Positions 34,801-42,004 of a stretch of DNA of 64,000 bases are shown one piece after another. Location of the stretch: NCBI RefSeq assembly GCF_011601265.1, contig NZ_JAAOLX010000008.1, forward strand, positions 207,714-271,713. The letters are read 5' to 3'. The DNA is from Iodobacter violaceini (GTDB taxonomy: Bacteria > Pseudomonadota > Gammaproteobacteria > Burkholderiales > Chitinibacteraceae). How positions within the stretch are numbered: position 1 is the first letter of the stretch; each line of letters begins with the position of its first letter. The position numbers and the translations under genes are program-made. Under the pieces are notes generated by a model, which was given only the letters and a program-made list of their open reading frames with translations, was not told the DNA's origin and did not search any database.

Positions 34801-35670
34801 AAACGCGCCGATCTGGCCATGTATCAGGCCAAAGCTGCTGGGCGCAATACGCTGAGATTTTTTGATCCGCAAATGCAGGCCGATGTTACCCACCGGGTAG
34901 CACTGGAAGCGGGCTTAAGGGAGGCACTGGAGAGCCAGCAATTTATGCTGTTTTATCAGGCACAAGTAAAAGGGACAGGACAGCTAACCGGCGCTGAAGC
35001 ACTGGTACGCTGGCGTCACCCTCAGCAAGGCATGATCTCCCCCACAAAATTTATCCCTTTAGCGGAAGAAAGCGGCTTGATTCTGGCGCTGGGCAACTGG
35101 GTTTTATCAGCCGCCTGCAAGCAACTGGCCCGCTGGGCCAGCTCACCTGAAATGAGCCACCTCACCATCGCCGTTAACGTCAGCCCGCGCCAGTTTCATC
35201 AGGCCGATTTTGTTGAACAGGTCCTTAATATCCTTGCCCGCACAGGGGCCAGTGCACAGCAGCTCAAGCTTGAGCTCACCGAAAGCGTGCTGATTGCCAA
35301 TGTAGAAGATGTCATTCTTAAGATGAGTATTTTGAAACAGCAGGGCGTGGGATTTTCGATTGATGATTTTGGCACCGGCTACTCCTCGCTCTCTTACTTA
35401 AAACGCCTGCCGCTGGATCAGCTTAAAATTGATCAGAGCTTTATCCGCGACATTCTGACCGACACAAACGATGCCGCCATCGCCAAAATGGTGATTGTGC
35501 TGGCCGACAGCCTGGGCCTGAGTGTCATCGCCGAAGGCGTAGAAACCGAAGCTCAGCGTGATTTCCTGGCCAGCCAGGGCTGCCAGTCCTATCAGGGCTA
35601 CCTGTACAGCCGCCCCCTGCCCCTGCACGAATTTGAGGCTTACGCCCTGTCAGAACTGATAGAGACTTAA
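31816..35670 (+). CDS. MASE1-PAS-GAF-PAS-PAS-GGDEF-EAL cyclic-di-GMP protein
   Basis: A 1284-residue bifunctional signalling protein. The order is: MASE1 membrane sensor (about 10-290, some eight helices); PAS (about 304-417); GAF (430-588); PAS (598-714); PAS (about 720-836); GGDEF (about 850-1010); EAL (about 1030-1275). The cyclase motif is intact (GGDEF at about 927), with an inhibitory RxxD site (RQGD) five residues before it. The phosphodiesterase motifs are intact as well (EALVRW, DDFGTGYSSL, EGVET). It can therefore both make and break c-di-GMP. Start: a TTG at 31816, with no strong ribosome-binding site. Confidence 0.9.
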   Translation: MNILSIYRLADLPRIAALSFLLFLSTQLTLAYLSFDGNASVFWIPCGLGLAILLIKGQKYWPALFISALASDLYRGTPALASLIIAITIVLEALLIAALLNKLRIKNTSFSPLLCHSRDYIYLLLIAAPCALLGAFSGAGTLWLNGLIGQQQLFSSMLNWWLGDVLGIATICPLLLVWQQRASMWHQRKIEASLCFGLAFLLGQIVFAGWWHQSLGHIAQSFWAFLFVIWAATRFGRHGSLLLVVMTTTQALFGALHGIGFFAADLAQHRFLNVWLYAMVLNLVGVLLALLINERKHAEALAQESEQRHRTLVEWSPEAIAVHRHGTLIYMNPAAIALAGARDAQALIGQSLLNLVHPDYHQTVQNRTRLISEGGVAERMIEIKLIRPDGVVVDIEVQSTLITLDGKPAIHALIRDITQRKQASQYEQFRNRTLEVLASGAPLLQQLTTLALGVEQLYPAIKCSILLLDQEGQHLRHGAAPSLPDFYNEAIDGVAIGIGVGACGTAAFTGQRVITADIATHPFWDQYKQLAADAGLASCWSQPIIASNHQVLGTFAIYHAIVHSPNPHDIRIIEQSAHLASIAIERNIVAEKLSASEAHYRLLTENVSDVAWRQDINNNYTYISPADEILRGYPSHEVVGLHIFEHLTPEGIAFIKQKRKQRLQEENRGIQTGPYTLEIQQRCKDGRLIWTEILSTPERDAQGQITGYYGITRDITQRKQDEAELRIAAIAFQSQEGMFVTDVDWHILRVNHAFTTITGYSPQDALGQTPIMLTSLRHKAAFYSGMTHHIRQKGTWQGEIWNKRKNGEIFPAWLILTEVKAENGEVTHYVATLTDITSRKAAEEQIQSLAFYDPLTALPNRRLLMDRLAQAMTLGARHESKGALLFIDLDNFKILNDTLGHDTGDLLLVEVAKRLSASTRQGDTVARLGGDEFVVMLEDLSVNALEAATEAEAVGEKILSTLNQIYQLAGYSHHSTPSVGITLFGEQAESIDEPLKRADLAMYQAKAAGRNTLRFFDPQMQADVTHRVALEAGLREALESQQFMLFYQAQVKGTGQLTGAEALVRWRHPQQGMISPTKFIPLAEESGLILALGNWVLSAACKQLARWASSPEMSHLTIAVNVSPRQFHQADFVEQVLNILARTGASAQQLKLELTESVLIANVEDVILKMSILKQQGVGFSIDDFGTGYSSLSYLKRLPLDQLKIDQSFIRDILTDTNDAAIAKMVIVLADSLGLSVIAEGVETEAQRDFLASQGCQSYQGYLYSRPLPLHEFEAYALSELIET

Positions 35671-35671
35671 T

Positions 35672-36091
35672 ATGACCATTCAGCAACTCAGCCACCTGAC
35701 CTTTATTGTTAAAGATCTCAATCGCATGGCACAGTTTTTATGCCTGGGCTTGGGCGCGATTGAAATCTACGACAGCCAGAGCCAGCACTTCTCGCTTTCC
35801 CATGAAAAGTTCTTCAGCCTAGGCAGCATATGGATTGCCGCCATGCAGGGTGATCCACCTGCAGAACGCAGCTATCAGCATGTGGCATTTAAAATTGAAG
35901 AACACGAGCTGGCAGACTGCCTGGCCAGGCTTGAAGCCCTGGGCGTTGAAATCAAACCACCCCGCCCCAGGGTAGAAGGCGAAGGGCAATCGCTCTACTT
36001 CTACGACTTTGATAACCACTTGTTTGAGCTTCGCCAGCTCAAACCCTCACAACTCATTGATATAATTATACTAAACAATAAAACCTTCTAA
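35672..36091 (+). CDS. fosX: FosX-like fosfomycin resistance hydrolase
   Basis: A 139-residue vicinal-oxygen-chelate metalloenzyme. The sequence follows FosX closely as I remember it: LSHLTFIVKDLNRM, HFSLSHEKFFSLG, AAMQGDPPAERSYQHVAFKI, GVEIKPPRPRVEGEGQSLYF and YDFDNHLFELRQ. Metal ligands are His8, His70 and Glu119; Glu45 corresponds to the catalytic base of FosX that opens the epoxide with water. The activity is predicted, not tested. It starts one base after the GGDEF/EAL stop codon, so the two are probably co-transcribed. Confidence 0.85.
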   Translation: MTIQQLSHLTFIVKDLNRMAQFLCLGLGAIEIYDSQSQHFSLSHEKFFSLGSIWIAAMQGDPPAERSYQHVAFKIEEHELADCLARLEALGVEIKPPRPRVEGEGQSLYFYDFDNHLFELRQLKPSQLIDIIILNNKTF

Positions 36092-36330
36092 TAAAAAAAC
36101 ATCAAACAACATGCCTTTAAGCCGCATTTTTGCTAGGGCCTCTTTCTACTTATTAGAACCGCCCATCAAAAAATCTACTGAGATCTTTTCAGCATATACC
36201 AGCATACCCAAGCCCAATGTGCATTAATTACATCAGCTTACCTAGCCAATACACCCTACCTCTTATTGTGGGCCTAGTAAGCAAAGATTAAGATTATTGT
36301 ACTAATCTTGGTCCCTTATAGGTAGCAGGC

Positions 36331-36864
36331 ATGAAAAAAGTAATACGTTTAGGCGACCAAACCAGCCATGGCGGAGCGGTTGTCAGCGCGGCCCCCAAGT
36401 CAGTTTTCTTTGGCAAAGCAGTGGCGAGAATAGGCGACACGGTAACCTGCCCCATTAATGGCCACGGTCCTTGTACGATTATTGAGGGAGACCCATCGTG
36501 GAATATTGATGGTAAACCGGTAGCACTTGAAGGCCATAAAATAAGCTGTGGCGCGGCACTCATATCCAGCATGCCGCAATTAGGCAGAGCATATGAGGGA
36601 ATGGGTGCAATACAAGAAGGCTCCGCCGTTAGTGAAGCGCTTAAAGCAGTTGCTAAATCAGCCCCAGGCCTAGCCGCTGAATTTAATCAGCACGTTATTT
36701 TTCAAGACCACGAAGGAAAGCCCATTAGCAGCTTGCCCTATCAAATAAAAGGCCCGGATGGCGCAATAGTAGAGGGGAAAACAGACGCTAGCGGGAAAAC
36801 CCACGTAGTAGCAGGAAAAAGTGGGGATGCAATGGACTATGACATAACAAAGCAGGATAAATAA
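36331..36864 (+). CDS. PAAR-domain protein (type VI secretion spike)
   Basis: A 177-residue protein with an N-terminal PAAR domain (residues 1-90: VIRLGDQTSHGGAVVSAAPK, ARIGDTVTCPINGHG, GKPVALEGHKISCGAALISS), which tips the VgrG spike of a type VI secretion system. A C-terminal beta-rich module (about 118-177, GKPISSLPYQIKGPDGAIVE) resembles the adaptor domains that connect PAAR proteins to effectors. The stop codon overlaps the start of the next gene by one base (TAATG), as expected for a PAAR-effector pair. No core T6SS genes lie in this window. Confidence 0.87.
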   Translation: MKKVIRLGDQTSHGGAVVSAAPKSVFFGKAVARIGDTVTCPINGHGPCTIIEGDPSWNIDGKPVALEGHKISCGAALISSMPQLGRAYEGMGAIQEGSAVSEALKAVAKSAPGLAAEFNQHVIFQDHEGKPISSLPYQIKGPDGAIVEGKTDASGKTHVVAGKSGDAMDYDITKQDK

Positions 36865-37364
36865 TGGCAGACGCTTCCACCGCCAGCTCAGTAAAACTGA
36901 CCCCCAAAGCGGACAAAGCAGGCGTTAAAGTAACGTTTAAGGTTTTCTGGAAAACAACGCGCTTTTGGAAAGAAGAGGACATCTTAGACTTTCAAAGAGC
37001 TGTGCCTGCTATTGTCGAGCGACTGCGTACAGAACAATACTGGGACAAAGAAGGCAGTATCAAAGAAAACAAATTCACCTGTGAAGACTTCGCCATTAGA
37101 GTCTTGTGCGAATATGCAGCCCCCAAAGGCTTACCCGTAAAGTTAACTACGGGAGTCAGAACTTATTGGAATATGGAAGTTTACAACCCCAAGGCGCATG
37201 CAGATTATCAATCTAATGTTTACGGCTTTTCTGAAATGGTCATGCTGTCTTATGGTGCACCCGATATGCAACGCCTTGGTGTCAATACTGAGGCGGTAAA
37301 AGATCCTGAATCACTTAAAGCAGGTGATATTTTAGCGCTTGCGCATGACTGCAGGGACCGATAA
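36864..37364 (+). pseudogene. Putative T6SS effector, C-terminally truncated
   Basis: The 166 residues read as the front part of a larger protein. A conserved-looking segment, NKFTCEDFAIRVLCEYAAPK, could carry a catalytic cysteine, and SLKAGDILALAHDCR is the kind of strand-turn that usually precedes the catalytic His in NlpC/P60 or related papain-like hydrolases. The frame stops at 37362, four bases before sequence that looks like an IS21-type terminus (37368 on). Gene order after a PAAR protein supports an effector role; the toxic activity is probably lost. No immunity gene is recognised. Confidence 0.55.
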
Positions 37365-37367
37365 CGT

Positions 37368-37441
37368 TGACATCTTTTTCCGATTTAGTTGAGCCAGCCC
37401 GCTGATTAGAAAGGCCACCTGTTCCGGTTAAGTTGAGCCAG
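37368..37441. mobile_element. IS21-like terminus remnant
   Basis: Two imperfect direct repeats of about 22 bases, TTTCCGATTTAGTTGAGCCAG and TTCCGGTTAAGTTGAGCCAG (ending at 37397 and 37441), are spaced 44 bases apart. The sequence opens with TGAC. Repeated terminal motifs of this kind are typical of IS21-family ends. No transposase remains, so this is a scar at the point where the effector gene breaks off. Confidence 0.5.
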
Positions 37442-37897
37442 TGTGCTGGTTCGTGACTGGCAGCGCTTAACACGCATTCTGAGAACAGAAGATCACCTAT
37501 ACAGTTGCGCTGCAAAAATGGTCATGAACTAGTAAAGAGTGTTGGGATGTTATTGTGGCAAAGGGTGTATACAGTGCTTGAAAGATTCCTGGCCTTCTCT
37601 GGAAACGGCGCATAAGGTGTCAAAAGCACGTGAGGGGCATTGCCTCTCTGATTACTATGTGAATGCAAATACGAAAATCACTTAGCAATGCCATCGTGGA
37701 CATATCTGGGACGCTATTCCTAGCATGGTTTTTAGGGGGCATTGGTGTCAGCAAGGTAGCTTTCTAATACAGATTAATAGCCCCCGCAGCAAGTTACAGA
37801 AAAAGTATGCGGTTTCTGAATGGCACGGGTCTTAGAGCAGATGTTTTAAAAATTAACCCTTGGTCCAGTTGAAGTAGGTTGCCAAATAAGGGTGCCT
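37442..37897. other. Degraded region
   Basis: No intact gene. A short frame near 37709-37767 reads FLAWFLGGIGVSKVAF after a stop codon, which faintly resembles a TM2-domain fragment, but frames are interrupted. It is probably decayed accessory DNA. Confidence 0.35.
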
Positions 37898-38077
37898 TTA
37901 TTTTTCTGAGCAAGGTGGCGCTATTTCTTGCAATTGCACTGAACCATCGTCCTGAAATTGGCAATCGAGAACATCTCCCTCGACCCACCCCATTTCTTCC
38001 AATAAACCATCAGGAAAGAGCAATATGCCATCGCCGCTACCAGCGTCTTGAATTGTAGTGCACCACCTTTTAGCCAT
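37898..38077 (-). CDS. AbrB/MazE-like small DNA-binding protein
   Basis: A 59-residue protein from the ATG at 38077, with AAGGA eight bases upstream (two codons inside a nearby ATG at 38083). The sequence MAKRWCTTIQDAGSGDGILL continues with FPDGLLEEMGWVEGDVLDCQ, the pattern of SpoVT/AbrB-type swapped-hairpin proteins that often serve as antitoxins. No toxin gene is recognised next to it. It could be a solitary antitoxin remnant or an orphan regulator. Confidence 0.65.
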   Translation of the reverse strand: MAKRWCTTIQDAGSGDGILLFPDGLLEEMGWVEGDVLDCQFQDDGSVQLQEIAPPCSEK

Positions 38078-38083
38078 TACCAT

Positions 38084-38488
38084 TGTCCTTACTCCAAATG
38101 AAAATGCCACTTCAGGGCAACTTCTTATCAAGGTGAGTACTTTAATTAATATTCTAAATGACAGCCATGCCATTTTATCTTTACGCAAAAAATAGGTTTC
38201 TAAATTAAATGTAAGAACAAATTATGTACCTTTTGCTGTAGAAACGTAGCGCTACCCATCAATTCTTGTGATGGTGGAGCGGTAGTACAATGGACTTGCC
38301 TTGTGTTTTTGATCAAGTGAGATGGTTACTATTTTGTCATGGCTGCGTGGAGCTGTTCTGCCGGGGATGATGCCTTAGCAGCCGTGTGGATTTAAATTAA
38401 TCACGCATTGGGCATGGCAAATGTCATGTTCACAGATCATCTCTCGATACTTGATCATTCCTTAAACTGTTTGAGTCAGGAGTTTGAA
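38084..38488. other. Intergenic region
   Basis: About 400 bases between divergent small genes. I see no gene, RNA or clear operator. Confidence 0.4.
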
Positions 38489-39007
38489 ATGGAATGCCCT
38501 AATCAAAATTGTTATTGGGTAGCAGCAGGACAATTGCTAGCGGGTGAATATCCACGTGATCAAGACCTCAAAACATCACAACAAAAACTGCAGAAATATC
38601 TAAATGCTGGCGTGAGTTTTTTTGTGGATTTAACGCAAGAAGGAGAGCTGTCTCGCTACGATAATTTGCTGCCAGAGCTAGCTTTAAATGGTCAGCCAGT
38701 TAGATACTTGCGCTTTGCCATTCCGGATAAATCAGTTCCTGGCAACAAACTGTTGATGCGGAACATTCTGGATTCGATTCATCATGCAATCGGGCAAGGA
38801 CATTGTGTTTATGTTCATTGCTGGGGTGGCGTTGGGCGAACAGGCACCGTAGTGGGCTGCTACTTAATTGAAGGGGGGATGTCAGGGCAAGAAGCGCTCA
38901 TTCATTTACAGCAACTATGGTCGTCCGTCGATAAAATACATCGTCATCCAATCGCTCCTGAAACACAAGAGCAACGGCAATGGATTTTAGATTGGGCTAG
39001 CAATTAG
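38489..39007 (+). CDS. Dual-specificity protein phosphatase family protein
   Basis: A 172-residue protein. The start at 38489 has AGGAG seven bases upstream; the frame is open to a TTG at 38408 without such a site. The phosphatase signature HC-x5-R is HCWGGVGRTG (Cys111, Arg117), and a likely general-acid Asp lies in RFAIPD (about 80). The N-terminal WVAAGQLLAGEYP is typical of small bacterial dual-specificity or tyrosine phosphatases. It probably dephosphorylates a protein or nucleotide substrate in the cytosol. No cognate kinase is adjacent. Confidence 0.85.
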   Translation: MECPNQNCYWVAAGQLLAGEYPRDQDLKTSQQKLQKYLNAGVSFFVDLTQEGELSRYDNLLPELALNGQPVRYLRFAIPDKSVPGNKLLMRNILDSIHHAIGQGHCVYVHCWGGVGRTGTVVGCYLIEGGMSGQEALIHLQQLWSSVDKIHRHPIAPETQEQRQWILDWASN

Positions 39008-39475
39008 TGCGTATCAACTGCTGTACTGGGCCACAGTAATCACATATATGGCCCAAGCCGCGATTGTTATGAGTAGAGCCTGATGAATTGCTACCATGCT
39101 CCGGGCAGGGTGAGCCGCACTGGTTAGAATAATCCCGCACTTTGGTCGGGTATTTTAACCCACGAAGGTATTCAGAAATAGATGTTCACTTCTGCCACGT
39201 ATTGTCTTATTGAGTTATTTGGATCCACAGCAGACACATGTGCCCCCTACAACGCTTATGCATATTCAAGCGTCGTCCCTTCCTGTTCTGCTACTTGAAT
39301 ATGCGTAGTGGTGACATCATTGCACGTCTTCAGCTTCGTTAGCTTACTGGTAAAGATTCTCCAAATATGATCACTACTATTTCGGTGTGACTCAGGCTTT
39401 CTGAAACGCCCCAGATATAGGACGTCGTTAGGAGGGCTTTGTACTGCAATTAGAATCTACCGACATGTGATGTCC
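39008..39475. other. Intergenic region with inverted repeats
   Basis: Holds a possible terminator (TGGGCCA ... TGGCCCA, about 39027-39054) and a perfect 11-base inverted repeat, GCATATTCAAG (39260) with CTTGAATATGC (39294). I see no gene. Confidence 0.45.
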
Positions 39476-39808
39476 TTAATTATTGGATTCACTGCTCCGT
39501 TTTCTCATCGCTTCTAAGCGCTCTTCAAGTGACAAAATTCGTGGTTTTGGCTGATCAAATGGGAATAGAAGATTTAAATAGTGACAGCGATCTAAAGCGC
39601 TGAGAGCTTTCAGAAATGTTTCTAGATGCCCTTGGCCGTATGTTTCAAGCCGTTTATAGGTTCTTAATGCAATGCCAGCTCGTGCAGCAAATTGTACTTG
39701 TGACTCTTTGCGTAATTTACGACTCCGCCGAATTTTTGCAGCTAAATATGCACACAACTCCTCATTAGAGGCTTGTTTTAAGTGCTGAGATTCTTGTTCA
39801 GGAGTCAT
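39476..39808 (-). CDS. XRE-like helix-turn-helix regulator
   Basis: A 110-residue protein with a central XRE/Cro-type domain (RRSRKLRKESQVQFAARAGI, ALRTYKRLETYGQGHLETFL) and a basic C-terminal tail. It resembles the HTH antitoxin or regulator type found alone in accessory DNA. The helix-turn-helix has FAARAGIALRTYKRLE as its recognition part. No partner is visible directly upstream or downstream. Confidence 0.7.
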   Translation of the reverse strand: MTPEQESQHLKQASNEELCAYLAAKIRRSRKLRKESQVQFAARAGIALRTYKRLETYGQGHLETFLKALSALDRCHYLNLLFPFDQPKPRILSLEERLEAMRKRSSESNN

Positions 39809-39904
39809 TTTTTTTGAAATAGGCCAAATTTGGCACCATTGTAGCGGGTGTTTAATTCAGCTGTTAACAAACATCAAGCAACCTGCTAGCATTAGTGTCG
39901 TTAG

Positions 39905-39940
39905 CTAAACAAAAACACTACATCTTGTGTTTTTGTTTAG
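39905..39940. terminator. Perfect 14-base hairpin
   Basis: CTAAACAAAAACAC pairs perfectly with GTGTTTTTGTTTAG across an 8-base loop. The internal T tract may serve as a bidirectional terminator between the XRE gene (minus) and the following genes. Confidence 0.6.
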
Positions 39941-39958
39941 AAACCACGCAAAAACCAA

Positions 39959-39979
39959 AGGCCGACATGACGTCGGCCT
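39959..39979. terminator. GC-rich hairpin
   Basis: AGGCCGAC pairs with GTCGGCCT around ATGAC. No T run follows directly; with 39905-39940 it forms a double hairpin. Confidence 0.55.
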
Positions 39980-40118
39980 CGGGAGTTTCTTAAACTGCTT
40001 GAGAACAATCTGAATTAGATCGCTTCAGTGGGGACTGCAAGCATACCTCTGATAAGGATCATTCTCAATAGGCGGTGATGGAAGGCGTGTATACCCACAT
40101 CAACTATGAGATCTAACA

Positions 40119-40370
40119 ATGTCTAATTTAAAGACAACCGGAAGTAAAGCTGCAACGGCAGCTTCTAAAACGTTGAATAACGGTTCTACAGGCGCAAATT
40201 CGCGTACAGCCGCAGCAAGTGCACTTTCTCAAGCGCACACACCACAGAAACAGACATCCGCAGCAGCCGCAACTGCTGCATCCAAAGTTTTAAGAGATGG
40301 TCGAACCAGCGCAACCTCAAAATCAGCCGCCGCCAGTGCACTTGCGCAAGCACGTGGAGGTAAAAAATGA
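40119..40370 (+). CDS. Ala/Ser-rich two-repeat small protein
   Basis: An 83-residue protein of low complexity made of two copies of a 29-residue unit. Copy one begins AATAASKTLNNGSTGANSRT, and copy two AATAASKVLRDGRTSATSKS; both end AAASALSQA or AAASALAQA. It has a basic tail (RGGKK) and no signal peptide. Units of this kind are probably helical. The stop codon overlaps the next start (ATGA), so the two are translationally coupled. I think I have seen such pairs in proteobacteria but know no function. Confidence 0.7.
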   Translation: MSNLKTTGSKAATAASKTLNNGSTGANSRTAAASALSQAHTPQKQTSAAAATAASKVLRDGRTSATSKSAAASALAQARGGKK

Positions 40371-40636
40371 ATATCAATTTGGCCCATTTAAGAGTGCAAG
40401 CAACAAATGGTGGTTGGATTGATTTTGCCGTGTTTGATGCAAAATCAACGACTGGAAATAATAGTGCGCTTTTAGCCCAGCTAACAAATTCAGCTCGTCA
40501 ATCTGGGCTAAAAGTTGATCAATCTGCTTTGGCATTTCAATCAAGTGGAAGACTACAGTTTGTTGGTGATACAAATCTAGTTTCATACTTAGCAAAGAGT
40601 TGGCGCCCTCACTGGACGCATACGATTAACGTCTAA
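40367..40636 (+). CDS. Small conserved hypothetical protein
   Basis: An 89-residue soluble protein (MNINLAHLRVQATNGGWIDF, then LLAQLTNSARQSGLKVDQSA and LAKSWRPHWTHTINV). It is predicted alpha/beta, with no cysteine and no signal peptide. It overlaps the Ala/Ser-rich gene by 4 bases and ends just before a strong hairpin, so the two form a bicistron. The family is unknown to me. The layout (repeat protein plus small alpha/beta partner) would fit a two-component complex. Confidence 0.7.
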   Translation: MNINLAHLRVQATNGGWIDFAVFDAKSTTGNNSALLAQLTNSARQSGLKVDQSALAFQSSGRLQFVGDTNLVSYLAKSWRPHWTHTINV

Positions 40637-40642
40637 TTATTT

Positions 40643-40670
40643 AAGGGGGAATACAATGTTATTCCCCCTT
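40643..40670. terminator. Terminator hairpin after the small-gene pair
   Basis: AAGGGGGAATA pairs with TATTCCCCCTT across a 6-base loop, seven bases after the stop codon. It is usable on either strand. Confidence 0.75.
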
Positions 40671-40864
40671 ATCTTTGCATCATCACGATCGTTCTTACCA
40701 CGCGGCGAGATTCTAACCTCAGCAGGCAAACCTATCATTGTTCCACTCATATTAATAAAGCCAGTAGCACCTTTGTGCGAGCATAGAAACGGATGAACAC
40801 ACTAAGGTGACCTTTTAAATCTCTGTAAATTTTAAGCCCCCACCGTAATGATAACCACACCTAT

Positions 40865-41212
40865 TTATTGCTGATGATGTTTAGCCCAACCACCAAAAGG
40901 GATATTTTGGCTGCGAGCATGATGAACAGGCGAAGCTTCGTAACTCGTGCTGGTGTTTTCCATTTTATTTACATCATTACTGACCTGCTGCTTATGGTGT
41001 TCATTCCAACCACCAAATGGTGTTGCTTCGCTCATCGCGTGATGTGAAGACGGCGAGGAACTCTGCTTCTCTTCAGTAACCATGGACGTGGTTTTTTGTT
41101 CGGTAGCGGCGCTTGTTAAGGAAGCCCCTTCAACCCGGTTGCCATCTTTAGCAGAAGCAGAAGCAGACATCACCGCTGCAATCATCAAAGCAAGCACAAA
41201 ATTGGTTTTCAT
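40865..41212 (-). CDS. Exported His-rich protein with PFGGW repeats
   Basis: A 115-residue exported protein from the ATG at 41212 (MKTNFVLALMIAAVMSASAS, a clean signal peptide). The mature part is hydrophilic and has two copies of a unit: SSHHAMSEATPFGGWNEHHK, and PVHHARSQNIPFGGWAKHHQ at the C-terminus. Paired histidines on both sides of PFGGW suggest metal binding. The gene is divergent from a 39-residue exported peptide, and two copper-regulator-like boxes lie between them. I know no named family. Confidence 0.7.
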   Translation of the reverse strand: MKTNFVLALMIAAVMSASASAKDGNRVEGASLTSAATEQKTTSMVTEEKQSSSPSSHHAMSEATPFGGWNEHHKQQVSNDVNKMENTSTSYEASPVHHARSQNIPFGGWAKHHQQ

Positions 41213-41391
41213 AATCAAAATTCCTTTATGTAGAAAGAGATATGCAAAAATAGCCTTGTGAGAGAGCGCGTTTTTGGGCGTTTGCAATCTCGCTCACCAT
41301 GACCAGCACTTATCGATCAATGCCGCATCACATCAATCAAATGCTTACCTCTAGTCTATAAAAGTGATCCCAACTGTAGCGTTGCCGCCAC

Positions 41392-41410
41392 GTTACAATT
41401 TTGTCATTTG
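41392..41410. promoter_or_regulatory. CusR/CopR-like box 1
   Basis: Reads GTTACAATTTTGTCATTTG. It shares TTACAA and TTTGTCAT with the box in front of the copper operon at 49011 and resembles the CusR consensus half-sites (TGACAA and TTGTCA). Confidence 0.55.
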
Positions 41411-41496
41411 ATAGTATTTTTTAATATAAATATCAAGATACGAACTCACCCTTTACTATTTTAAAATAAAGCACGTAATTCTTATTAAGAATAAGA

Positions 41497-41514
41497 TTTC
41501 AAATTTGTCATTCA
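41497..41514. promoter_or_regulatory. CusR/CopR-like box 2
   Basis: Reads TTTCAAATTTGTCATTCA, one hundred bases from box 1 and about 100 bases upstream of the 39-residue peptide gene. Same CAAATTTGTCAT core as the copper-operon box. Confidence 0.55.
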
Positions 41515-41613
41515 ATGGCAATCTCATTGTTAATGAAGATCTTCTACACTCCATATGGCACACATAGTTAATATGTGTAGCAATTCACTTTAATTATGAA
41601 AGGAATACATATC

Positions 41614-41733
41614 ATGCTGAAAGTTATCGTATTAATCATGGCATTAGCCTTTACAGGAAGTGTGATGGCAAGCCCCGGCCACAATGCCTCTGATCAGCAT
41701 CGTGGTTGCACAAAACCGCCTGCTCAATGCTGA
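41614..41733 (+). CDS. Small exported peptide (39 aa)
   Basis: A short ORF with a good ribosome-binding site (AAAGGA, 11 bases upstream) that encodes MLKVIVLIMALAFTGSVMAS, a signal peptide, and a mature part PGHNASDQHRGCTKPPAQC with two Cys and two His. It would give a metal- or disulfide-bonded peptide of about 19 residues in the periplasm or outside. Its promoter region holds the two CusR-like boxes. Easily missed because of its length. Confidence 0.6.
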   Translation: MLKVIVLIMALAFTGSVMASPGHNASDQHRGCTKPPAQC

Positions 41734-41813
41734 TGTTATGGCCTTATCTTGAGATAGAAAATGCTAAGGTTGAAGCCGCTTCGTGAGCGCTTTTAAAGAA
41801 CAGGGCAAAGATA

Positions 41814-41987
41814 ATGGACATCAGAAATATTGAGCATTTCTCATTATTACAAACGGCAGCGAAGCCAGTCCCTAGGCTAGAGCCTACAACAGCACTCAAC
41901 CCTATCTCTACAGTGGAGCGTACGGAAGGAGCTCGTGAACAACCTAAAGAAGTGGGTAAAGGGAATACAATTGATACTTATGCCTAA
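41814..41987 (+). CDS. Small hypothetical protein (57 aa)
   Basis: The frame from the ATG at 41814 encodes MDIRNIEHFSLLQTAAKPVP and ends GNTIDTYA, 57 residues, hydrophilic, without signal peptide or Cys. It ends 17 bases before a strong terminator and follows the exported peptide by 80 bases, so it is probably in the same transcript. The ribosome-binding site is weak. It is a reasonable, not certain, gene. Confidence 0.45.
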   Translation: MDIRNIEHFSLLQTAAKPVPRLEPTTALNPISTVERTEGAREQPKEVGKGNTIDTYA

Positions 41988-42004
41988 CATTCAGCATCCT
42001 GCTT

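Larger units (their letters stand above)
41213..41613. other. Divergent promoter region
   Basis: Roughly 400 AT-rich bases between two divergent genes for exported peptides, containing two near-palindromic operator-like boxes at 41393 and 41497. No other gene is seen. Confidence 0.5.

Noticed and set aside
37709..37767. TM2-domain-like fragment
   Set aside because: Only about 16 residues match and the surrounding frames are broken; too little to call even a pseudogene.
40050..40067. Fur box ahead of the Ala/Ser-rich gene as a firm feature
   Set aside because: The match to the consensus needs a three-base insertion; kept only as a hint in a finding.
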